This document shows, piece by piece, positions 44,769 through 54,185 of a DNA stretch of 64,000 nt (the first letter of the stretch is position 1; each line of letters begins with the position of its first letter). A model generated the notes under the pieces. The model was not told the origin of the DNA and did not search any database. It was given only the letters and a program-made list of their open reading frames with translations. The stretch is from contig NZ_JARYGY010000004.1 in the NCBI RefSeq assembly GCF_029906345.1, forward strand, positions 310,001-374,000, read 5' to 3'. Both the position numbers and the translations under genes were made by a program. The stretch is from Aquimarina mycalae. GTDB lineage: Bacteria > Bacteroidota > Bacteroidia > Flavobacteriales > Flavobacteriaceae.

Positions 44769-45443
44769 ATGAAAAAAATAGTATTTCTTTCGTTATTATT
44801 TGTTGCATCTATTGCAACTGCTCAAAGTGTTATCACAAAAAATGTTGGAGATTTTGATGAACTTAAAGTCTTTGATAAAATTGAAGTAAAACTTCTAAAA
44901 GGATCAGAAAATAAAGTAGAAATTTCTGGTATAAGTAGAAAAGAAGTGGATGTAGTTATTAAAGATAAGGTACTAAAAATTAAAATGTCTTTAAGTAATA
45001 CCTGGGATGATAATGATACTAAAGTAATTGTGTATTATACAGATATATCAAAATTAGATGTAAACGAAGGAGGTAAAATCATTGTAAAAGAATTAATTAC
45101 CGCTACCGAATTAGATTTAAGAGCTCAAGAAGGAGGAGATATCTATGCAGAAATTGAAACAGATAAGTTATTAGCAAGAGCTGTGAGTGGCGGTGGATTA
45201 CATCTAGAAGGAAACGCTAAAGAACAAGAGGTAACCGTAAAAGCAGGAGGACAGTTTATAGCAGAAGATCTAAAAACACTTAGAACTCAGGTAAAAATTA
45301 GCGCTGGTGGAAAAGCCAATATTAATGCTAGTGATTATGTAAAAGCAAATACTGCAGCAGGAGGAACTATTAGAATTTATGGAAATCCGAAGGAAGTTGA
45401 TGGAAAAAAAGTATTTGGTGGTAAAATTATTGAGGTAAACTAA
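44769..45443 (+). CDS. Head-GIN domain protein (DUF2807), exported
   Basis: A 224-residue protein with a signal peptide (MKKIVFLSLLFVASIATAQ). The mature part opens with KNVGDFDELKVFDKIEVKL, typical of DUF2807, and continues as a regular beta-helix with GG turns (VNEGGKI, QEGGDI, SGGGLH, KAGGQF, SAGGKA, AAGGTI). It is a predicted envelope protein of unknown role. Confidence 0.87.
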   Translation: MKKIVFLSLLFVASIATAQSVITKNVGDFDELKVFDKIEVKLLKGSENKVEISGISRKEVDVVIKDKVLKIKMSLSNTWDDNDTKVIVYYTDISKLDVNEGGKIIVKELITATELDLRAQEGGDIYAEIETDKLLARAVSGGGLHLEGNAKEQEVTVKAGGQFIAEDLKTLRTQVKISAGGKANINASDYVKANTAAGGTIRIYGNPKEVDGKKVFGGKIIEVN

Positions 45444-45483
45444 GTTGTATTTTCTAAATTTGTAAGAAATACGCTTACATTAT

Positions 45484-46164
45484 ATGTTTCAAGACGCTCA
45501 AGCAGCAATACCTTTAGGATTTTTATTAGCCTTTTTAATAGGTCCTGTATTTTTTGTCTTATTAGAAACAGCTGCTATAAAAGGGTTTCGCGCTGCATTA
45601 GCAGTAGATTTAGGAGTAATTTTAGCAGATATCGCATTTATCTTAATAGCTTATTTTAGTACAAATCAGATTTTAGAAAAAATAAAAGACGATCCTGCAT
45701 TATTTATGTTTGGAGGAATGTTGTTAGCTACTTATGGTATTATTTCCTTTATAAAAGAACGAAAAAATTATAATAGACTAAGAGATACATCTGTAGAGAT
45801 AATTAATAAACACAACTATCTTACTCTATTTATTAAGGGATTCTTATTAAATTTTATAAATATAGGAGTGTTAGGTTTTTGGTTGAGTATTATTATTGTT
45901 ATCGGTCCTCAATTGGATATGAATACCAACAGAATAGTTGTATTTTTTATTATCGTTTTAGTTACATATCTTATTATTGACATTTTTAAAATGTTACTAG
46001 CTAAACGTTTAAAAAGAAAATTAACTCCTAAAAGAACATATATTATTAAAAGAGTGATCAGTGTTTTTATGATTGTTTTTGGTGTATTCTTAATATTAAA
46101 AGGAGTACTTCCTGAAACTATGGAGAAAAAAATTCAGGATAAGATTGAAAAAATTACACCTTAA
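45484..46164 (+). CDS. LysE family translocator
   Basis: A 226-residue membrane protein with six hydrophobic segments. The opening IPLGFLLAFLIGPVFFVLLETA matches LysE/RhtB exporters of amino acids or related solutes. A TAnnTTTG element (TAAATTTG, 45455-45462) precedes it. A perfect palindromic terminator follows. The exported solute is unknown. Confidence 0.87.
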   Translation: MFQDAQAAIPLGFLLAFLIGPVFFVLLETAAIKGFRAALAVDLGVILADIAFILIAYFSTNQILEKIKDDPALFMFGGMLLATYGIISFIKERKNYNRLRDTSVEIINKHNYLTLFIKGFLLNFINIGVLGFWLSIIIVIGPQLDMNTNRIVVFFIIVLVTYLIIDIFKMLLAKRLKRKLTPKRTYIIKRVISVFMIVFGVFLILKGVLPETMEKKIQDKIEKITP

Positions 46165-46210
46165 ATAAATAAAATTTATATAAACTTATTTAATAATGAG
46201 ATAGTTAAAT

Positions 46211-46246
46211 AAAAAAAGTCCTGTAAATATTTACAGGACTTTTTTT
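46211..46246. terminator. Perfect 36-base palindromic terminator
   Basis: Halves 46211-46228 and 46229-46246 are exact reverse complements (core AAGTCCTGTAAAT) with seven A:T pairs at the ends. It sits between the LysE gene and the tRNA and can serve both strands. Confidence 0.93.
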
Positions 46247-46248
46247 TG

Positions 46249-46319
46249 AGGTGTCGAGCGGATTCGAACCGCTGTAGATGGTGTTGCAGACCACTGCCTA
46301 GCCACTCGGCCACGACACC
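46249..46319 (-). tRNA. tRNA-Cys (GCA)
   Basis: A 71-base cloverleaf on the reverse strand. The acceptor stem GGTGTCG pairs with CGACACC; the D arm is GCC/GGC; the anticodon stem GTGGT/ACCAT holds the loop CTGCAAC with anticodon GCA; the T arm AGCGG-TTCGAAT-CCGCT follows. The discriminator base is U, as in tRNA-Cys. CCA is not encoded. It is read into the shared terminator. Confidence 0.96.
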
Positions 46320-46372
46320 CTTTTTGTCTTCGAGGGCAAATGTAAAAAAATTTATGATTACTTCAGATTTAT

Positions 46373-46729
46373 TTATCTTTTTTTACTTCTTGTAATAGTA
46401 ACCATTTCTACATTTCCTCCAATTGGTGGGTTAATTTTAGAAACATCCACAGTTGCTTTATCAACTAATGGCAATTCATCTAATATACGAGTTAAAATTC
46501 TTTCTGCTGCATGTTCTAATAATTTAGAACGAATTGCCATTTCTTCTTTAACAATGTGATTAAGATGAACGTAATCTACAGTATCAGCAAGATGATCAGT
46601 ATTAGCAGACTTATTAAGGTTTGCATTTACTTTTAAATCAACACGATAATCAGAACCAATTTTTTTTTCTTCAACCAGACATCCATGATACGCATATATC
46701 TTGATGTTTTTTAGTTTAATTAATCCCAC
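46373..46729 (-). CDS. folB: Dihydroneopterin aldolase
   Basis: A 118-residue enzyme of folate synthesis that converts dihydroneopterin to 6-hydroxymethyldihydropterin and glycolaldehyde. The opening IKLKNIKIYAYHGCLVEEKKIG (pterin-site region) and ISPPI-like SKINPPIGGNVEMV near the C-terminus are typical. The start is GTG 46729, supported by the family N-terminus. It lies upstream of the tRNA-Cys gene on the same strand. Confidence 0.92.
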   Translation of the reverse strand: MGLIKLKNIKIYAYHGCLVEEKKIGSDYRVDLKVNANLNKSANTDHLADTVDYVHLNHIVKEEMAIRSKLLEHAAERILTRILDELPLVDKATVDVSKINPPIGGNVEMVTITRSKKR

Positions 46730-46832
46730 AGATTTTTTTTACAAAGGTAATAGAATCTTTGTTAAGAATATATGGGAAAAGAACCCTTTTATACATAGGT
46801 ATTTAAGTAATCAAATAGATATTATATAATTG

Positions 46833-46864
46833 TTGTGTATCATTAGAAATATTAGGTAGTTTTG
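46833..46864 (+). promoter_or_regulatory. Promoter of glnS
   Basis: TTG (46833-46835) and TAGTTTTG (46857-46864) are separated by 21 bases, matching the Bacteroidota -33/-7 pattern. The glnS ATG is 17 bases downstream. Confidence 0.55.
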
Positions 46865-46881
46865 TATTTTATTTTTTAGAA

Positions 46882-48930
46882 ATGACAGAAGAAAAAAAAT
46901 CACTCAATTTTTTAGAGCATATAGTAGAAGAAGATTTAGAAAATGGAATGAATTCTAAGGATTTACGTTTTCGTTTTCCTCCAGAACCTAATGGATATTT
47001 ACATATTGGTCATACGAAAGCAATAGGAATTAGTTTCGGGTTAGGACTTACATATAATGCTCCTGTAAATCTACGTTTTGATGATACAAATCCAGCCAAA
47101 GAAGAACAAGAGTATGTAGATGCAATTAAGAATGATATTTCGTGGTTGGGATATCAATGGGATAAAGAATGCTATTCTTCTGATTATTTCCAGCAGTTAT
47201 ATGATTGGACGGTGATGTTAATTAAAGAAGGAAAGGCTTATGTGGATAGTCAGTCTTCAGAAAAAATAGCTGAGCAAAAAGGAACCACTACAGAACCAGG
47301 TATTAATAGTCCATACAGAAATAGATCTGTTGAAGAAAATCTGGATTTATTTAAAAGAATGAAATCTGGAGAATTTGATGAAGGAGCATATGTGGTTAGA
47401 GCCAAAATAGATATGGCAGATCCTAATATGTTGATGCGAGATCCACTGATGTATCGAATATTAAAAAAAGCACACCATAGAACTGGAGATGATTGGTGTA
47501 TTTATCCTATGTATGATTGGACACATGGAGAGAGTGATTATATAGAACACATTTCGCACTCACTTTGTTCATTGGAGTTTAAGCCACACAGAAAACTGTA
47601 TGATTGGTTTTTAGATCAAATATATGATGATAGTAGTATAAGACCTAAACAAAGAGAATTTGCACGTCTTAACCTGAGTTATACCATAATGAGTAAGCGT
47701 AAATTACTTAGGTTAGTTAATGAAGGTGTTGTTAAAGGTTGGGATGATCCTAGAATGCCCACGATTTCTGGTTTAAGAAGACGAGGATACACACCTGCAT
47801 CGATTAGAAAATTCGTAGAAACAGTAGGAGTTGCCAAAAGAGAAAATGTAATTGATGTCTCATTATTAGAATTTTGTATTAGAGAAGATCTTAATAAAAA
47901 GGCACCAAGAGTAATGGCAGTTTTAGATCCTGTAAAACTAATTATTACTAATTATCCAGAGGGAAAAGAAGAGTGGTTAGAAGCAGAAAATAATCCTGAG
48001 GATACTTCTGCAGGATCAAGGCAAGTACCTTTTTCAAGAGAATTATATATAGAAAGAGAAGATTTTAAGGAAGAAGCAGGACGTAAATATTTTAGGCTTA
48101 CAATAGGTAAAGAAGTTCGTCTTAAAAATGCATATATTCTAAAAGGAGAAAGTGTGGTAAAAGATAGTAACGGTATAGTTACAGAAATTCATTGCACATA
48201 TGATCCAAAAAGTAGATCAGGTAGTGGAACCGAAGAATCTAAGCGTAATGTAAAAGGAACATTACATTGGGTATCAATAGCACATGCAATTCCTGCAGAA
48301 ATTAGACTATATGATCGTTTATTTAATGATGAAGCTCCTGATAGTCATAAGGAAAAAGATTTTATGGAATTTCTTAATCCAGATTCATTAAAGGTAATAA
48401 CAGGATATATAGAGCCAAGTCTTAAAGAAGTAAAGCAATTAAGCCAGTTTCAATTTCAGAGATTAGGATATTTTAATGTGGACCCAGATAGTAAATCAGA
48501 GCAATTAGTGTTTAATAAAACGGTTGGTTTAAGAGATACTTGGGCAAAAGTAAAACCTAAGGCGAATAACCAATCTAATAACAATAAACCACAACAAAAT
48601 AAGCAAAAAGAGGTACCTGCAATTGAAGAAATCAAAAGAGCAGGGAAGAAGTATACTAATTTACCAGAAGAGAAGCGAGAAGCGCTTAAAACAAAGATTA
48701 TAGAGGCTGCTAAAAAAGTTGATATAGACGAATTAATTCCATTATATGGTACAGCAGCCAAAAAAATCGGAACTAGAATTGTAGTAACAATAGCATTAGG
48801 TGTAGTTTTAGAAACCAAAGGACTTAAACCCGATCAGTTAGCAAAAGATTTTATTATCAAAGGAAAAGAAGATAGTAATGAATTATTGCAAACAGAAGCA
48901 GAACATCTTGTAGCTAAATTTTCAATTTAA
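46882..48930 (+). CDS. glnS: Glutaminyl-tRNA synthetase with C-terminal extension
   Basis: A 682-residue class I synthetase that charges tRNA-Gln. The ATP motifs are HIGH (41-44, in PEPNGYLHIGHTKA) and MSKRK (about 269), and the anticodon-binding beta-barrels follow. A normal bacterial GlnRS has about 550 residues. Here a Asn/Gln/Lys-rich linker (about 555-573) joins an extra helical domain of about 100 residues (VPAIEEIKRAGKKYTNLPEE onwards) that I cannot place firmly; a tRNA-binding role is likely. The EptA-like gene begins 10 bases after the stop. Confidence 0.95.
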   Translation: MTEEKKSLNFLEHIVEEDLENGMNSKDLRFRFPPEPNGYLHIGHTKAIGISFGLGLTYNAPVNLRFDDTNPAKEEQEYVDAIKNDISWLGYQWDKECYSSDYFQQLYDWTVMLIKEGKAYVDSQSSEKIAEQKGTTTEPGINSPYRNRSVEENLDLFKRMKSGEFDEGAYVVRAKIDMADPNMLMRDPLMYRILKKAHHRTGDDWCIYPMYDWTHGESDYIEHISHSLCSLEFKPHRKLYDWFLDQIYDDSSIRPKQREFARLNLSYTIMSKRKLLRLVNEGVVKGWDDPRMPTISGLRRRGYTPASIRKFVETVGVAKRENVIDVSLLEFCIREDLNKKAPRVMAVLDPVKLIITNYPEGKEEWLEAENNPEDTSAGSRQVPFSRELYIEREDFKEEAGRKYFRLTIGKEVRLKNAYILKGESVVKDSNGIVTEIHCTYDPKSRSGSGTEESKRNVKGTLHWVSIAHAIPAEIRLYDRLFNDEAPDSHKEKDFMEFLNPDSLKVITGYIEPSLKEVKQLSQFQFQRLGYFNVDPDSKSEQLVFNKTVGLRDTWAKVKPKANNQSNNNKPQQNKQKEVPAIEEIKRAGKKYTNLPEEKREALKTKIIEAAKKVDIDELIPLYGTAAKKIGTRIVVTIALGVVLETKGLKPDQLAKDFIIKGKEDSNELLQTEAEHLVAKFSI

Positions 48931-48940
48931 TTGATGAAAA

Positions 48941-50449
48941 ATGATATTCAGAGCACATAAGAAGGTGATTTTTTTTCACTTATTATTGAATTTTATTTTT
49001 GCTCTTTTTATTACTTGTTCATCATATTATCATATTCCTCTTAATGGAGGAAAAGATGTTTTTATGTACTTTATGCATTTGTGTATTATTCAATCCACAT
49101 TTGCGGGAGTGTTGTATATTATTTCGCTATCGAACATAGTATTTAAAACCACCTTTTCTATATTATTTCTTGTACTTGGATTTATTTCATTTTGGGTGTA
49201 TAGTATAGATATTTCTGTTTCACCAGCACTGATAAATGCTACATTAACTACTAAATCCTATATAATAAAAGACCTTATAAGTATCCAGTTGGTACTATAT
49301 ATATTGGTATTAATAGGTGTTCTTTTTTTAATTTTTAGGTTCTATAATAGATTAGAAAAACGGAAGGGGTATAAAGTGTTTGTTCCGACAAGTATTGCCT
49401 TAATATGCCTTTTTTTCTGGGTAGATCAAAAAAGACTTCAAAGCTTCAGTAGCAAATTACCATATTCTTTATTTTACAGTGCAAAAGAGTATTGGGAAGA
49501 AGAAGAATTGCCTTTAAAAAACATAAAAAATGTAAATTTTAAGGAACCAAAAGAAGATATAAAAGTAGTTTTGGTAATAGGAGAATCTTTGAGAGCAGAT
49601 CATCTACAACTGAATGGATATATCAGGGAGACAACCCCGAAACTTGCAAAAAGAAAGAATGTAGTTAGTTTCAATAATGTATTTACTAACAAAACTAACA
49701 CCGCATTAAGTATACCGAATATAGTAACAAACCAAAGTATTTATGGTAGTGATCGAGATTCAATAATATCGCTTTTTGATATGATGGATTCTAGAAATAT
49801 CCTAACAAAATGGATTGGTAATCAACTTTTGGAAAGCTCTTATAAACAGATAGTTGAAACTAATAATGAGGTATTAATCATTGATGAATTAAGGTCGTTT
49901 TGGAGTTTTAATAAGAAAAAGGATCTTAGTTTAGTATCTGAACTCGAGGAGCAAATTTCTAAAGATAAAAAGGGGTTATTTTCTTTACATATGATAGGAA
50001 GTCATTGGTGGTATGAAGATAAATATACAGACGAGTTTAGACGATTTAAACCTGTTGTAGATAGTAAGTATATTCCATCTATGACGAAGAATCAAATGAT
50101 TAATTCTTATGATAATACAATACTATATTTAGATAACTTTTTAGATCAAACAATAACCGTTTTAGAACAGCAACAAGAACCTAGTATTTTAATATATATA
50201 TCGGATCATGGCGAAGCTCTTGGAGAAGATGGAAAATGGTTACACTCACATTATAAAAGTTTAACAAACCCTGGTATGATTGTTTGGTATTCTGATTCTT
50301 TTAGAAAAAAATATAAAGAAAAGACCAATATATTAACCGAAAAGAAAAATGAAAGTATTACTACAGACGTAATTTATCATTCAATTTTGGATATATTTAA
50401 TATCAAGGAATATAATGGACAGGAATCTATTTTTTATTGTGATAAATAA
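48941..50449 (+). CDS. EptA-like phosphoethanolamine transferase (inner membrane)
   Basis: A 502-residue alkaline-phosphatase-fold enzyme with five N-terminal membrane helices (about 8-28, 48-66, 70-90, 113-133, 147-161) and a periplasmic catalytic domain. Metal-site motifs: VIGESLRADHLQLNGY (Glu215), the nucleophile Thr254 in NTALSIPN, ISDHGEALGE (about 420-429) and HSHYK. This is the EptA/CptA pattern: phosphoethanolamine is moved from phosphatidylethanolamine to lipid A or another surface glycan. It is slightly shorter than EptA (about 540). The acceptor is unknown. Confidence 0.87.
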   Translation: MIFRAHKKVIFFHLLLNFIFALFITCSSYYHIPLNGGKDVFMYFMHLCIIQSTFAGVLYIISLSNIVFKTTFSILFLVLGFISFWVYSIDISVSPALINATLTTKSYIIKDLISIQLVLYILVLIGVLFLIFRFYNRLEKRKGYKVFVPTSIALICLFFWVDQKRLQSFSSKLPYSLFYSAKEYWEEEELPLKNIKNVNFKEPKEDIKVVLVIGESLRADHLQLNGYIRETTPKLAKRKNVVSFNNVFTNKTNTALSIPNIVTNQSIYGSDRDSIISLFDMMDSRNILTKWIGNQLLESSYKQIVETNNEVLIIDELRSFWSFNKKKDLSLVSELEEQISKDKKGLFSLHMIGSHWWYEDKYTDEFRRFKPVVDSKYIPSMTKNQMINSYDNTILYLDNFLDQTITVLEQQQEPSILIYISDHGEALGEDGKWLHSHYKSLTNPGMIVWYSDSFRKKYKEKTNILTEKKNESITTDVIYHSILDIFNIKEYNGQESIFYCDK

Positions 50450-50458
50450 TATAACGTA

Positions 50459-50968
50459 TTAATTATCAGCTATTTGTTCATCCTCTGGTATTTGTATTTC
50501 GGTTTTAAAATTGGAGAATATTTTCTTTGTTTCATCATCATTTAATAACTTATTAGATTCCACAAAATACCAATGCTCTTTCTTTTTATCATAAAATCCA
50601 AACAAAGAACTTTTTAAGGTAACAAACCTCCCATTAAAATCCATTTTAATCGTGTTTGTGACTAAACAACGATATTCTTTTTTTTCCTTTTTTATATCTG
50701 CTACTTCATCTATTTCAGAACTTACAATTTTTATTTTTTGGGCGGTCATGGTTCTAAAAACTTGTTCAATAGCATCCTTTAATTCTTGTTGACCATATTT
50801 TTTGGATATTTTAGGATGTGTGTATTTTAAGATAGTACTAACATCTTTTTTTAAGGAAGCTTCAGAAACTGCTTTGGCATCTCTTAAAGCAAATTTTTCT
50901 AGTTTGCTTATGTTTTGAGAAAAAATGCTTCCAGAAACAAAAAGCAAAATAAGTAGGTAATTTTTCAT
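50459..50968 (-). CDS. Hypothetical secreted protein
   Basis: A 169-residue protein with a signal peptide (MKNYLLILLFVSGSIFSQ). The mature part has helices followed by strands (KKEYRCLVTNTIKMDF, HWYFVESNKLLNDDE), a layout reminiscent of NTF2-like folds, but I do not recognise a family. It converges with the EptA-like gene and lies apart from its other neighbours. Confidence 0.72.
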   Translation of the reverse strand: MKNYLLILLFVSGSIFSQNISKLEKFALRDAKAVSEASLKKDVSTILKYTHPKISKKYGQQELKDAIEQVFRTMTAQKIKIVSSEIDEVADIKKEKKEYRCLVTNTIKMDFNGRFVTLKSSLFGFYDKKKEHWYFVESNKLLNDDETKKIFSNFKTEIQIPEDEQIADN

Positions 50969-51211
50969 GGCGACTTTTTTTGATAAAGGTACTATTTTTT
51001 ATAATATAAAAAATAACTATAGTATTAGTTTAGGTATTGTTTTTATCTATTAAAAACAGATTTGTTTAAAGAGTTTTAAGAGAAAATAAAAATTAGGCAA
51101 TACGATTTGTCTAAAGATTATTAAAGAATGTCTTAAAACGTTTTATTTTGATTTTTTAGTAAAATTTGTAATGAGAACGTAGATCTAGTTATAAAATTGT
51201 AACAAATAAGA

Positions 51212-51240
51212 AAACCCGATCAAAAAGTGTGATCGGGTTT
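51212..51240 (-). terminator. Terminator of the SPFH gene
   Basis: An 11-base-pair stem (51212-51222 with 51230-51240, core ACCCGATCA) just after the reverse-strand SPFH stop. T-runs occur on both sides. Confidence 0.88.
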
Positions 51241-51260
51241 ATAAAAATAATAAATAAACT

Positions 51261-52205
51261 TTATTCGTTTGATTTTTTTCCTCCAATACCTTTTTTGGCA
51301 TTTTGCTTTTTCATTTCTTCTCCAATTTGATTGGAAGCGGTAAATGAGGCGATCATATTATTTAGCATGTCACTACCAGCTTGTGGAGAATTTGGTAATA
51401 AAATCAAATTACTATTTGTTTCTTCACCTATCGATTGTAAGGTATCATAATGTTGCGTTACAACTATAAGAGCAGATGCTTCTTGAGAATTGATTCCTAC
51501 ATTATTTAATACATCTACACTTTCTTCAAGTCCTCTGGCAATTTCTCTTCTTTGATCTGCAATACCTTGACCTTGCAACCTTTTGCTTTCAGCTTCTGCA
51601 CGAGCTTTAGCTACAATTTTAATACGCTCAGCTTCTGCTTCATATTCTGCAGCTACCTTTTCACGTTCTGCAGCGTTAATCCTATTCATGGCTTCTTTAA
51701 CCTGCAAGTCTGGATCAATATCGGTAACTAGTGTTTTGATAATGTCATAACCATAATTAACCATAGCCTCGTTAAGTTCTTGTTTTACTGCAATGGCGAT
51801 ATCATCTTTTCTTTCAAAAACATCATCTAATTTCATTTTAGGAACTTCAGCACGAACTACATCAAATACGTAAGAAGTAATTTGGTCCTGAGGGTTTTCT
51901 AATTTATAAAACGCGTCATAAACTTTATCCTTGATTACCTGATATTGCACAGATATTTTTAGACGAACAAATACATCATCTTTGGTTTTTGTTTCAACTA
52001 ATACATCTAGTTGTTGGATTTTTAAGTTGATTCGTCCTGCAATACGATCAAAGATTGGAATTTTGAAATGTAATCCTGAATTTCTGATACTTAGGAATTT
52101 ACCAAAACGTTCTACTACAGCAGAAGTTTGTTGTTTTACAGTAAATATCCCCGATATAAGGATTAAAAACCCAAATATTACTATTGGTATTAAATATAGT
52201 CCCAT
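51261..52205 (-). CDS. SPFH/stomatin-like membrane protein
   Basis: A 314-residue protein. One N-terminal membrane helix (about 2-22) is followed by the SPFH/Band 7 domain (about 25-190, TSAVVERFGKFLSIRNSGLHF) and a long Ala/Glu/Arg-rich coiled coil (about 180-240). Such proteins form large rings or microdomain scaffolds and often guard membrane proteases. No NfeD gene is adjacent; instead a tiny DUF4177-like gene lies 63 bases upstream on the same strand. Confidence 0.92.
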   Translation of the reverse strand: MGLYLIPIVIFGFLILISGIFTVKQQTSAVVERFGKFLSIRNSGLHFKIPIFDRIAGRINLKIQQLDVLVETKTKDDVFVRLKISVQYQVIKDKVYDAFYKLENPQDQITSYVFDVVRAEVPKMKLDDVFERKDDIAIAVKQELNEAMVNYGYDIIKTLVTDIDPDLQVKEAMNRINAAEREKVAAEYEAEAERIKIVAKARAEAESKRLQGQGIADQRREIARGLEESVDVLNNVGINSQEASALIVVTQHYDTLQSIGEETNSNLILLPNSPQAGSDMLNNMIASFTASNQIGEEMKKQNAKKGIGGKKSNE

Positions 52206-52268
52206 TGTTTTTAGATTAAAAGTTATTTGATAAAATGAATTTACTAATTAATTGTAAATCATTGTGTT

Positions 52269-52436
52269 TTATTTTGCAATAGTTACCATTGCGGTATAAA
52301 GATTAGCCATATAGGAAATATCTACTATTTCCCATCCTTCAGAAGAAGACTTATTTAAGGTGTCTTCAACTTTTTTTCTAAGCTTTTCTATGGACCAGTT
52401 ATCAGATATTTTGATAACTCTAAATTCTTTTCTCAT
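52269..52436 (-). CDS. DUF4177-like microprotein (55 residues)
   Basis: Read directly on the reverse strand: ATG at 52436, TAA at 52269-52271. The sequence begins MRKEFRVIKISDN, has a charged helix, then SEGWEIVDISYM, and ends in AMVTIAK. The xxGWEIVxxS segment flanked by strands is the pattern of the small DUF4177 fold. It lies directly upstream of the SPFH gene and is probably co-transcribed with it, so a role as partner or regulator of the SPFH scaffold is possible (inference). Confidence 0.75.
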   Translation of the reverse strand: MRKEFRVIKISDNWSIEKLRKKVEDTLNKSSSEGWEIVDISYMANLYTAMVTIAK

Positions 52437-52508
52437 TGTTGACAAAGTTTTTGGTTGGTTACTATATTAGTAGATAATTCTATCAAAATGTTACAGGTTG
52501 TAAAAAAC

Positions 52509-52542
52509 AACACCCATTATCTATGGTCTGATAATGGGTGTT
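52509..52542 (-). terminator. Terminator of gltX
   Basis: A 13-base-pair stem (52509-52521 with 52530-52542, core CACCCATTATC) followed, on the reverse strand, by a T-run. It ends the gltX transcript. Confidence 0.88.
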
Positions 52543-52564
52543 TATAAGATAAACTTAATAAGTA

Positions 52565-54076
52565 TTAAAGTTTTTCTATTGCGGATTCTATTCTATGAAT
52601 GGTTTCTTTTTTTCCGATGATCGCAATAATATCGAATAGGTCAGGACCTTGCAAAGAGCCAACTAATACTATACGAAGTGGCATCATAATTTTTCCAAAG
52701 CCAATCTCTTTAGCTTTGATCCATCCTTTTACAATATTGGAAATGTTTTCTGAAGAAAAATCTTGAATATCACTAATGATTCTGGTTAACTCATGCATCA
52801 AAGTAGAAGTGTCTTCCTTCCAAGCTTTTTTAGTTGCTTTTTCATCATATTCAGAAGGAGAAATGAACAAAAAGGAACTAAGTTCCCAGAGATCTTTAGG
52901 AAATACAGCGCGTTCTTTTATAAGATTTACAATGCGGTTTAAGTCAAAAGTAGTAGTAATATTTTGGTCACTAAGTACTTTTTTTAATTGTTCCACGTGT
53001 ACAGAAGTATCTGTTTGTTGAAAATGTTGTTGTTGAAACCATTTGGTTTTCTCAGGATCAAATTTAGCACCTGCCTTATTAACCTTGGCAAGATCAAAAG
53101 CTTGAATAAGCTCTTCTAATGAAAATAACTCTTGTTCTGTTCCAGGATTCCATCCTAGAAATGAGAGCATGTTTACTACCGCTTCAGAAAGGTATCCATC
53201 TTCACGGTATCCTGATGCAATATCATTGGTTTTAGGATCTGTCCATTGTAATGGAAAAACAGGAAATCCACCAGCAACACCGTCTCTTTTTCCTAACTTT
53301 CCTTTGCCAGTTGGTTTTAGGATTAATGGTAAATGTGCAAAACTCGGAGCTTCCCAACCTAAGGACCTGTAAAGTAATACATGAAGAGCTAAAGAAGGTA
53401 GCCATTCTTCACCACGAATGACATGTGTTATTTCCATTAAATGATCATCAACAATATTAGCAAGATGATAAGTAGGCATACCGTCGCTTTTAAATAATAT
53501 TTTATCATCTAGAACATTGGTGTCTATTTTAATGTCCCCACGAACTTCATCTTTAAGGTGTAATGTTTCATCGGTAGGACATTTATAACGAATTACATAT
53601 GCATCACCAGATTGAATTTTTTGCTGAACTTCCTCTTCAGAAATTGATAAAGAGTTGTTGAGCTTTTCTCGGTTATGCCAGTTATATATAAAAGTTTTTC
53701 CTTGAGACTCACAATTTTTTCTTTGGGCATCAAGTTCTTCAGAGGTATCAAATGCGTAATAAGCGTGACCGTTTTCTATTAACAGATCTGCATATTGTCT
53801 ATATAGATGTTTTCTTTCACTTTGTCTATAAGGACCATATCCACCATCTTTTCCTGGACCTTCATCAAAAGGAATATTACACCAATCTAAAGCTTGTACA
53901 ATATAATCTTCGGCTCCAGAAACATACCTGTTTTGGTCAGTATCTTCTATTCTAAGAACAAAAGTTCCATTGTGTTTTTTAGCAAATAAATAATTAAACA
54001 GTGCGGTTCTTACACCACCAATATGTAAAGGTCCTGTTGGACTTGGAGCAAAACGCACCCTAGTATTTTTTGTCAT
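52565..54076 (-). CDS. gltX: Glutamyl-tRNA synthetase
   Basis: A 503-residue class I synthetase that charges tRNA-Glu. RFAPSPTGPLHIGGVRTALF (about 8-27) holds the HIGH-type motif and KLGKRDG (about 262) the KMSKS-type loop, with Gly in place of the usual Ser. The C-terminal helical anticodon-binding part is complete. It stands alone between terminators. Confidence 0.96.
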   Translation of the reverse strand: MTKNTRVRFAPSPTGPLHIGGVRTALFNYLFAKKHNGTFVLRIEDTDQNRYVSGAEDYIVQALDWCNIPFDEGPGKDGGYGPYRQSERKHLYRQYADLLIENGHAYYAFDTSEELDAQRKNCESQGKTFIYNWHNREKLNNSLSISEEEVQQKIQSGDAYVIRYKCPTDETLHLKDEVRGDIKIDTNVLDDKILFKSDGMPTYHLANIVDDHLMEITHVIRGEEWLPSLALHVLLYRSLGWEAPSFAHLPLILKPTGKGKLGKRDGVAGGFPVFPLQWTDPKTNDIASGYREDGYLSEAVVNMLSFLGWNPGTEQELFSLEELIQAFDLAKVNKAGAKFDPEKTKWFQQQHFQQTDTSVHVEQLKKVLSDQNITTTFDLNRIVNLIKERAVFPKDLWELSSFLFISPSEYDEKATKKAWKEDTSTLMHELTRIISDIQDFSSENISNIVKGWIKAKEIGFGKIMMPLRIVLVGSLQGPDLFDIIAIIGKKETIHRIESAIEKL

Positions 54077-54185
54077 GATCTTGTGATTTATGCCTTAAAA
54101 AAGAAAGGCGTACAAAAGAGTGGACAAAGATACAATCTTAAATAAAAGTATTTAGGTATTCTTTTTAAATCTTGGAATTGGAAAG

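Noticed and set aside
52989..53004. A fifth parS-like word, TGTTCCACGTGTACAG, in gltX
   Set aside because: Only the left half and centre match; the right arm diverges at most positions. It lies in coding sequence and is probably chance.
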